DNA of 64,000 nt from positions 62,001-126,000 of the forward strand of contig JBAJFG010000109.1 in NCBI GenBank assembly GCA_037903475.1, written 5' to 3'. Both the position numbers and the translations under genes were made by a program. The stretch comes from Ancylostoma caninum. Its lineage: Eukaryota; Nematoda; Chromadorea; Rhabditida; Ancylostomatidae. Of the stretch, positions 13,098-22,700 are shown piece by piece (the stretch's first letter is position 1; every line of letters begins with the position of its first letter). Below the pieces are notes generated by a model that had not been told where the DNA came from, made no database searches, and saw only the letters and a program-made list of their open reading frames with translations.

Positions 13098-14430
13098 CAT
13101 AGGTGGAATACCCTGAGAATGAGTCTCACCCAACCTTCACTTTTTGATCGACCCTGGGACTGGAGAAGTGTTGAGGAAACATGATGAAGTGGTAGTGGCA
13201 GAGTAACAGTACTACTGGAAAATATTCGGAGATTGGAGCTGAAGATAAACTATGGATGAGAATAGACTGGAGAAAAAATGAATTTTTTTGAATTTTCAAC
13301 GTTTATTTTCAGAAATATCCGGAACCCGACTGCAAAACTCTAATGTGAGAACAAGTAAGCACAACATAGTGACTTTAATGGAAAATTCATTTCATGTATA
13401 GATTGCATAATATTATCAGAACGGCGTGCCAAATTTCTGAAAAAATTCAGACGCGTAGAAGTAGGAACCGCGCCGCGCCCCGTCTTGGGCGCAGTAGTGA
13501 ACCTTTTCCAAATATCAGGTTGCTAGGAAATAGAGGAAGATTTGCTCTTTCTAAAGGTATCCAAACTTCCCTGATTGCTTTTGAATCCACGTCAAAATTT
13601 TTCTGCCAGTTTGGGCTATTTTCGAACTTTGAGTGGATTTTTCAGGATTCATTGAAATCCTTTTCCGGATGTCAGGTTGCTAGCGTGTTCAGCTGACGAT
13701 TCTGCGTCGATTGATACCTGGATGCAGGATGGATCTTGGCTGGGAAGCTCGGAATGCCGGTTGGTGAGAACGCTATAACGGGCATTCTCATCGCAAAAAC
13801 GAGGAAGTACAGAGATGGAAGAGACGCAGACGAGGGCAAATGAGAACGCCCGTTATAGCGTTCTCACCAACCGGCATTCCGAGCTTCCCAGCGAGCTTCC
13901 CAGCGAACCTGATATTTGGAAAAGGTTCACTATTGCGCCCAAGACGGGGCGCGGCGCGGTTCCTACTTCTACGCGTCTGAATTTTTTCAGAAATTTGGCA
14001 CGCCGTTCTGATAATATTACGCAATCTATACATGAAATGAATTTTCCATTAAAGTCATTATGTTGTGCTTACTTGTTCTCACATTAGAGTTTTGCAGTCG
14101 GGTTCCGGATGTTTCTGAAAATAAACGTTGAAAATTCAAAAAAAAATTAATTTTTTCTCCAGTCTATTCTCATCCATAGTTTACCTTCAGCTCCAATCTC
14201 CGAATATTTTCCAGTAGTACTGTTACTCTGCCACTACCACTTAATCATGTTCGAATGCTCAGGATAATCCCCCTCCTACCCCCCCCCCTCCCCCCGTCGA
14301 CGCCTTCAGCTAAGTGATATTAAGTGATGGGCCTCTCGACGCCCCTGGCGTTGAGTGACCTCAGCCATCTGTGATTTCTCTCGCCAACCTTCACTTTCAC
14401 GGACCCGTTCTCACAACTATTCCACCTATG
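13098..14430. mobile_element. Foldback (palindromic) DNA transposon with 8-bp TSD, hAT-like, family member 2
   Basis: An exact 8-bp target duplication, ATCGCATT, flanks it at 13090-13097 and 14431-14438. The ends are CATAGGTGGAATACCCTGAG (left) and, inverted from the right, CATAGGTGGAATAGTTGTGAG. Inside is a long inverted repeat: arms 13181-13519 and 13907-14250 are nearly identical in reverse complement (about 340 bp, only scattered differences). Between them is a second inverted repeat, 13739-13791 with 13840-13892 (53 bp), enclosing a 48-bp loop. Apparent reading frames starting MYRL.NIIRTACQISEK on both strands are simply the two arms of the palindrome. It lies between pro-2 and the small + strand gene and carries no transposase, so it would need an enzyme supplied in trans. 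Confidence 0.9.
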
Positions 14431-14438
14431 ATCGCATT

Positions 14439-15115
14439 AACACATCCTGCGAATATGTGCTAAGTTATTGAATCCTAATCAGTTTTTCGCTTTCCAAATA
14501 GTACGGCCTATCCTTTGTCCATAATTAAATATTCAGAAACCATTGGATTGGCTACGATGTCACAGTGCAACAGGTTGAGGAGTGTCCGGAAGACCACGCC
14601 CAACAAATCAGATTAAACTTCATTTTATTCATTCTACTCGAATAACAGTATAGGCATCATGTTGCTATTCCTCAGTGTCCAAATTTCTTGTTCCATGAAC
14701 TTTTTTTCCAAATCCCTCATAATCAAGGCGATTTTAATGGAGCACCCTGAGTGCATACGAATAAATTAATGAATAAATAATCAGTGAGCATGATCACATG
14801 TACACCTATTTGTGCCGCAACTGCAGTTCGACTTCCTTGTTGAAGTCCGAGTTATCTTTACAGCGAAGAACAAGGGACATCGCAGCCGGCAAATATTTCC
14901 ATGAAACAGCAAGGGCTTCCTGCTGTTGCAGTCAAAGCCGCTCACTTGACCAGATGCACTGAACAGAACGGGATATTGCGAAGTTGGCCTATTTTGTGAA
15001 TGGGATCGTCGAAAGACGGCGAGACAGCGCGTAAATCGCAGAGAGAGAAGGAACTATGCGCGGATAATGGTAGGAAAGTGAAATGACGACGAACGCCTTA
15101 AGAGGACAACACTAG
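14439..15115. other. Intergenic, nothing recognised
   Basis: Sequence upstream of the small membrane-protein gene. No TATA-type element at a convincing position and no repeat partner was recognised. Confidence 0.4.
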
Positions 15116-16788
15116 ATGTTCATCGCTATATCTTACACAGGACATCTACTCATTTCAATTTTTCTGCACATATGCGGCATTTGCTTCGGACTATTCTTCT
15201 GGAGGCTGTTCCCGAAGAACGTAAGTTCCATCAATCAATGTTTACAATCTGAATCCGGATTGCATTTGCGGCCCGTAAGACTAGGCTTCATCGATGGTCC
15301 CGCCATTTTCGAATATTTCTCCTATTCCTTTCGCACCTTGAATATGTGAGTTTCTGAATCATTTCCTAAGCAAAGAGAAAAACATTGTTTTGTTATGGCT
15401 TTCTGCTGGATACAGATAATCCCCTCCATGCATAAAAGTGCAATTTTTGTGGAGAAAACATTGTCTGAATTATTCTTAAAAATAACTTCTTGTCCAAACT
15501 TAATTTTCAAAAAACTAAAATTTCCTGTAAATTTCTCGCTTACTATTTACCCCCATCATCCTTATCTAATTTTCGCATAGTAGTAAAAACGAAACGTAGA
15601 TTAAATATTTCAGCTTACTTTCCTTCTGTCGCTCCATCTATTATTTATCAGCCAACTCCTAGTTTGAAAGTGGAAAGCAACCGAATCCTAAATACCCCAT
15701 ATCCCTAATATTCAGAATATCCCTTCATTACACTGTAAAGGATTGATAATTGATCCCTCGGAAGAAGGTATATAAGATTACAAATACCGCTACAAAATGT
15801 AAACCAGTATAAGAAGAAAATAGTGCGTATCAATTCGAGTATGGCTGACCCTCCATAAGCGCAGAAAACAAATTACGTAGGAATATTGTCTTGAAACTGT
15901 TTAGTTTTTTACGCAGCTCTTTAGTGTCATAAACTCCAGCGAAAGCAGTCGGTTTTATTGCTAACCGACTCATATCTTGTTGCTCCTAAATCGAATGGTT
16001 CAGCTCTATTAGGAATTCCTGTCAAGATTTGTCCTCGTTCAAATAGTTGTCCAACTACATTCGCTTTTTTTGCTTAAAATTCGTTATTCCCCATAAGTTC
16101 GTGATGAGAAATATAAGGACGTTACAAGAGTTCTTTCATTCGCTCGATTAGTCGAAATCTCGGTCACTCGTTTGTGATGCTTCAACTTTTGCAATTATAT
16201 GTATGAAGAACGGGAATATCTTTATAGGGGAGGTAGGGGAATGAAAACAGGCATTTGCACCAAAATGAGAACCGAGAAGAAGAATTCTAAAAACAAGGAA
16301 AGAAATAAATTTTGAGTTCTGTAAAGTGATTTCAAACACCCTCTTTCCCCTCCAAATCCAACACTAAAACTTCAGCATCGATAAGACGGAATTTTTTCTT
16401 TCAGTTCTTTCGCATTTAGCAAATGAGATAAGGTACTCGATTGATAAATACAATATATTGGTTAGGAAGCATATTATAACGATCAGCGCGCCTGAAAGGT
16501 CCCTTCAGCTTTTTTTCCTTTTAGCTAAAGATTAAGATCTATTGCAGCCTCAGATGTAATCGTTCATGTCATTCTTATCGTACATCGAAAATTAGTAAAT
16601 ACGGCTCTTCAAACAAGAATTATCTGCATTGATCGTAACTGTTACAGCCGGTTCGCTACATCACCAAGCTGCCTAATGAGATATCGCTCGTGATCGAGAG
16701 TGTGGACGAACAAGCCGGCCACACGTTGCTTGACCAAAAAGTGGCACAAGAAGGGAGGAAACTTTTGACTGAGAGATATTTCGGTTGA
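15116..16788 (+). CDS. Small single-span membrane protein, 81 aa, two exons; function unknown
   Basis: Exon 1 is 15116-15220 (ATG directly behind a possible trans-splice acceptor ACACTAG; donor GTAAGT) and exon 2 is 16648-16788 (acceptor TTACAG, stop TGA); the phase is 0/0. Residues ~7-30 form one strongly hydrophobic segment (HLLISIFLHICGICFGLFFW) followed by RLFPK, so a type II or tail-out anchor with the C-terminus on the positive side is likely. Residues 36-81 are soluble and mixed-charge (LPNEISLVIESVDEQAG, then QKVAQEGRKLLTERYFG). The second exon shows balanced amphipathic composition and good codon structure, which argues that it is a real gene. The intron is 1427 bp. I do not recognise the family; it may be nematode-specific. 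It sits on the strand opposite to pro-2 and stip-1. Confidence 0.7.
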
Positions 16789-16793
16789 ATAAA
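16788..16793 (+). terminator. Poly(A) signal AATAAA overlapping the stop codon
   Basis: The canonical AATAAA begins at the last base of the TGA stop of the 81-aa gene, which would give a 3' UTR of only about 15-25 nt. Confidence 0.6.
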
Positions 16794-17159
16794 AGTGCAA
16801 TATAAAAGATATTTTATATAGACAGTGGAAAGATAGGTGTGTTAACGCACTAAAGCAAGAAATCAGTCTGAAAATGCAAGCTCCTTTGGTTTGTAACTGT
16901 ACTGAAAGTCAAAAACAACATAAATGAAGTTGTCATGAGAAAACAGAAGAAAGATAGCCATATGGTGATGAAAGTGATGAATATTAAAATGAATGAGCAT
17001 ATAAAAGCTGGAGTAAAACTGACCAATTCAGATTTGAAGCTAGAGAGAGGGAAGAATTAGGAGATTCCTAATAAAATCATCCCAGTTTGAGGGAATACGG
17101 AGAAGAAACATTTATTGAACGAAAGGAGTTTAAAAGGTTATCGTACAAAACGGGATCGT

Positions 17160-17775
17160 TGCGTTTCCCACCCGGACAGCCGGCTAATTAGAGGTGCGAG
17201 CCAAGGGTGAAGCGCTTTTAGCAAGAGGTGGTACCAAGCCAGCCGGATAGTACCAGTTGATCTCAAGGCAATCTCAATCACTGTCGCACAACTCTACGCG
17301 GCGATTTCCCATTGAAAAAAAAACAGCAGCAGAAGCCTGATATTCAAGCACGGCGCCAACTCCTTTTTACATTTTTAATTTTCAGCTTTCTGGAGCTAAC
17401 AACACGTGGATGGGTGAATTGTAAGGACAGGACTTCTGAAAGTTTTTTTTTTTTGACGATTTAGTGCAAAAAAGGAAAATGTCGATAAATAACTGAATGA
17501 ATAAATAAATTTTGACAGTCATCATGGAAAGATTGCTGCCAGTTCTTGGACGCTACTACGCCAAAATGTAGAATCGACCAAAATTTGGGACGAAAAAAAG
17601 CAAATTCATCGCACCACTTTGATCGCATGCCGCAACGCGACCCAGGGTTGGGATTGCTCTGAGATCAATCAGGCGAATCCGCCTGGTTTGATGCCAGCCC
17701 CTGCCAAAGGCGCTTCACACTTGGCTTGCACCTTTAACAAGCCGGCTGTCGGGGTGAGAAACGCCACTCAGCCTG
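17160..17775. repeat. Diverged inverted-repeat (foldback) element, about 0.6 kb
   Basis: The left arm (about 17160-17295) and right arm (about 17635-17770) are reverse complements with many substitutions. Shared blocks include GCGTTTC.CACC, GACAGCCGGCT, AGGTG.GAGCCAAG.GTGAAGCGC and TGATCTCA..GCAATC. GC content is higher than the flanks. The spacer of about 340 bp includes a poly-A tract. Terminal target duplications were not resolved. Divergence is clearly greater than in the element at 13098-14430, so it is older. Confidence 0.65.
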
Positions 17776-17819
17776 CAAAACTGAGGAGTGCTGAAAAATG
17801 TTTGAGCCCCTGATGAGAT

Positions 17820-19716
17820 GCTTCAAGAAAAATATGGCACATGAGATGGGGGTTATCCATTAGCTTACAAGATGGTTCACATTTGTCCTTATTAGAATTA
17901 ATGATTCCGTCAAATGCAGGTACATATACCAGCGGTCACAATAATACATTTTGATGAATTAAAGGCCGAAACAGAACGGTAGAACCATTTCGGGATTGCT
18001 ATTGTTACTATGTACGTCTCAACAAACCTTCTCGATATATTTCAAACAGGATTTTGGAGCTTTCAAGGATGTTGTCCTTGCGAAATTGCGGCATAATTGT
18101 ACTGTTGGAACTTATTCATAGCGAAAGTAAAGCATTCTTAGCGGGAATAATGTTCTCTGTCCATTGAAAGGGTGTTAAACGACAGTAAATTGTAGTAAAA
18201 AGTAAAAATTGCTCGCGAAGAAAGTGAATAGCAGAACTGGTTGATGTATTAGAACCTTGGAGGTGGTAAAGTATGTTTCACCGGGGGACATAGTTGTTAA
18301 GATATTAAAGAAAGATAGAAGGCGAGAAATATTGCCAAATTCGGAGAGGCAAGCTAGAAATGTAGATCATAGGCACAAATACTCAACTATAGTCGTTTTT
18401 GAAACAGATTACTAACAAATGGAGAAATGGAAGTTCGAGCACATCGCGCAAGTATGGTAAAAAAAAAGACTTGGAACCTATTAGTTTTAACTCGCCTCCA
18501 GCATGTAGCTTCTTCATTACTTAAAAAAAACAAGAGGATGGCGGTTTGAGCACCAATCCGGATTTCTTAGAATTAATCAATGTTCATCGCAGCGATGGAA
18601 GATAATGCATATAAAAGATAACATGACATGATAAAATTGAAATCTAGTGGAAGTAAGACCAGACTCTTCGAATGAAAACGCTGCTGAGTGAAAAATACAG
18701 ATCCAGGTTCGAGCAGGAAAAAGGCGTAACAATTCATGAACATGTGCTGCTGTACTATGTACATAGATGCTAATTTTTGAAGAAAAAAAAAGAATAAAAC
18801 GTCCAATACCAGTTCAGTGATCGAAGCAAATTTCAGATAACCATGCGGTTTTCATCGCTACCTACCTTGGGAAACACATTTTCTCAATATTTATTGAAAC
18901 ATTTCAATAACAACATCATCTCATATGTTAAGCACAATCATACAATTGCAAAACAGTGGAAAATCAAGGAAACGAGGTGGAAAATGCTCGAAGAGCACGA
19001 CAACAACAGTTGAACAATCTACCCGATAAACTCTAGAGCCAACGGCTTACAACTAGAAGTACGCGCAAACACAGAGACTTGCAATTGAAAACTGCACTTT
19101 GATCAAAAGATGATCGGCTTCTCAAAAAAAGTGCAACAACAAAATATTGTAATATTGACTCGGAACATAAATTCATAGCATTGTTCTTTCTTCCGTTGGA
19201 AAATAATTTACTTACGCCTCTACAATTGTAACCAACCGTTTTTTAACCCTTTTAAAAATTTCAACATAATGATACCTCATTTTAGGTGGAAATTTTTGTA
19301 TAATGGATGAACGCTTAACACCAAGGAAGAGCTAAGCAAAAAGAAAAGCATATCATGCATCATCTCTTGTGCTGCGTTCAATTCGGTTTTGAATGGTGCA
19401 GAACCCGCCCATTAATGATTTAGGCATTAAACAACACCCATTACTGGATAGAATGGTGCGGAATTTCTTACTCTGTAGCTCACTATGCAGCAGCGCAAAT
19501 CAGCTACTTTAAAAGAAAGTTGCAGGGAAGAGGTGGCACATAGCAGATTAAGAAATATCCACTATGATTCGGTTTTTCTTTGTGACAATGAGATCTTTAC
19601 AGAAGTTCAAAACAAAGCTGAGGAGTAAATTCTTATAAGAAATTGAAAACAATGCTATGGGTTACCGTACCAAATCAAAATTACTCCACTACCACTACCG
19701 GTTGAGAACAAAGCGC
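17820..19716. other. Intergenic downstream of stip-1, nothing recognised
   Basis: AT-rich with only short frames. No RNA gene, repeat pair or exon chain was found in this 1.9 kb stretch. Confidence 0.4.
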
Positions 19717-19722
19717 TTTATT
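19717..19722 (-). terminator. Poly(A) signal AATAAA overlapping the stip-1 stop codon
   Basis: On the minus strand the last codons read GTT AAA TAA AGC, so AATAAA contains the stop codon itself. The 3' UTR is predicted to be about 15-25 nt. Confidence 0.6.
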
Positions 19723-22700
19723 TAACACCAGCTAATTGCAATAATTCTTCCATACCGACTGGCCTCCAAGAAAATGTTTGAGTGTCCAAGACGTACACAA
19801 TATTCCGATCCAAGTAAATTGACTGGGTTCCAAACCAGTACACCTAAAAAGGACAATGGCATGAAAAACAGTAACATGAGTGAGCGCATTTTAATCCTCT
19901 CAGAAAAAATCTCTGATCTTACTTGTCTGCCTTCTTTGAGGCGATCACGCTGGGGAATGTGAGTGAGATCATGTTGTGCTGCCATTCGTTCGAGCACTTC
20001 TTTCAGCGACATGTGTGGGTTTATAGGCACACCCATACCAGGCCTTAAGAAAAACATATAATACAATTTCACTGAAGAAATCTGAGAAAAAAAATGCAGG
20101 AAAAATTGAGAGATACCTCATAGCTACGGGCGGAGGTGGCGGCGGCACAGCTTGTACCAAAGGTGGAGGAGGTGGACCCGAAGACACCCTCAGTCCTTGC
20201 GATGATTCCATTAAAGCCACCATTCCTCTCCGCAAATTTTCTAAAATGTGAACATTGGGAAACATAATCGATTACTGACAGCGGATCTCAATTGCAATAA
20301 TATTTAGTACATTGAGAGTGATGAATGCAGCTTACCTTTGATAGTGGGAAAATCGCGAATCTGCGGCGGAATGCGCTGATCCCATTCCCGATACCACATT
20401 TTAACTTCATTCAGGACAACTCGTGGAGAATCAAGCCAGTGACACAGTGCAGCATACCACTAGAAAGAAATATAACACTTGGACCAACTGGTGTTCGCAA
20501 AACTTTCTGAAATGGAATACCTACCCTCGGAAAGAAATATTTTGTCACAATACTGGCCATTGTATCCGGAGAAATCATTCCCATCCAAGACATGCATGCG
20601 TACCACTCCTCGTACTTCTTGTTTTCTCGAGGGTTCAGATTCATAGTGTCGAGGCACTTCTCTAACTGAAAATATGAGTCAAAGGCCAGTTGACTCATGC
20701 TTCGAATTTATTCCTTTATTATCTGATGATTTTAAATTAATGAAGATTTTGAGGAAGAAGAAGAAGGCAGTTAAAAATCTGAAGGAAGCTTCCAAACTTG
20801 GCAGGCGTTACTCACTGATTCTCAAACGGTATAAGGAATTGCCCTTGCACTGGTACATTGTTTAGTTACTTCTCAAGAAGATTAGAGCATAAGAAGTAGA
20901 ACAAACAGCATGAAAGATGTCTCACTACATGAAAGATGTCTCACTACTCTCACTACTCAAAAGAAAGCGATGTGTCGTTCAGTAATGCTTTTGGTGGAAG
21001 TCGAGTTTTGCTGTTTGATATGTATTAAAATAAGACCAAGCGCAAATTCACAACATCTAGTCAATACACATGAACTTGTACAATGAACACTTGAATTATG
21101 AAACTCTCCATTTTCGCCTCTCACAACTAAAGAACGAAAGCATATTTGTGAAGGTACTTACTTTTGGCACAACATTCTGTGCTAAAAATGCAGACATCGT
21201 AGCTGGTGTCCAAACACCACACCAAGGTTTCAAGATAGCCATTGCACTGAAAAATGGATAAGATAGAGGAATATGAGAGTATGAAGGGATAAAGTCCTTC
21301 CAAAACCCATGGAGGAAACTTCTGAAGAACGATGCCGGAGAAAATAAAAGAACTCTTACTGAAATGACAAAAAAAAACAACATCCAAGTTTAAAAAAAAT
21401 TGAAAAGCGAGCGGGAAAAGGACTATAAACGCAAGTGAATGATGGTGAAATTCTTGCGTCAACATATAAAGAATCGCGTACCTGTGATCGGTTGGATTCC
21501 ATAGTCTCAGAGCTTTAGCTAATTTTTGACGGATAGGAGCCAGAACAGGTTGTAGTCGGTCACCGAGAACTGCCAACCACGGAACAAGCCATGAATGTAT
21601 AGGGACGCTATCCGTGAGCGGATCCCATGACGAGACGCGGTCGTCTATGCGAGGAATTATTACCTGAAATCGAATGAAAATAGTGAAACGTAAACGCATA
21701 GAAAATAAGGGCATTAAGAAAAATTTAAAAAAAAATTGACCTGCTCCAGAATATTCTCCTTCATCCACTCAGGAAGAACAGGCAACCACATCTCAATAAT
21801 CCGCAGCATTGGCTCCATGTGGTCTCGAGGGTCCCAATCCAGAGAAGCACGGCGAAGTGAAGGTAGCCATCCTTCCCACAATAGTCGGTCGTACGCACTG
21901 AGACGATCTAAACACGCTGGTCCAAACCAAAAAAAAAAAAGAATCTCACTTTTGGTACTACGTCAATCAGTAAGAAGATCCGATCCTGTCCTAGCCCTAC
22001 AATGGGACGAAGAGCAGCTGTACCAATCGAGAGGATTATCTTCATTTTACGAAGTGATGGAATTCTGGATTGAGTACTCCACAAAATTGTGTTTAAAATC
22101 GTCTCTTGCCATAACCTTCCTGGTATTACTTTCTTATCCCACTAATAGAAATGCGGTGAAAAAAGCTACGGGAACCTAGGAGAATCTTCCATCTTACCAC
22201 CTTTGTGCGAAACACTCTTCCACCACTGCAGTTGTTACACTTACAAGTTGGCCGAGGCATTCTGCTAAATATTCTGAGTAATAAGCAAGTTTGAACCTGT
22301 GAACATTGATGTGTTCTCCCCATCAACCAGAATATCTCGCCACTCCTTCATCAGGTCAACACCATAAATAAGGTGATCAGGATCAAGTGGTCGCCATTTC
22401 GAAAAATACTCGAGGATCTGCAAAGCATGGATATTAGAAGGAATCATACGTGCCAACGAGAGCAGTAGCATATCAGAACCACTAGTCGTCCTATAGAAAC
22501 TCTCAGTTGGGACTTTCGGGAAAAGACTCGATTTCCCCACTTCTTAACTGTGGTAATACAGTGGACGTCACTGGCCGTGGCCCATCTGCGGCCTCGAGCA
22601 GGACGCCGCGCAACCGCGCCGCGCGACATTACCGATATCCAGTGCTGTTGTTGTGCTATTTCTGGCAGCTTTTATACCCGCTTTAAGGATTCCCAACCGA

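Noticed and set aside
13394..14033. Two similar proteins on opposite strands (MYRL.NIIRTACQISEK...)
   Set aside because: They are translations of the two arms of one inverted repeat inside a transposon; no start, splice or domain support.
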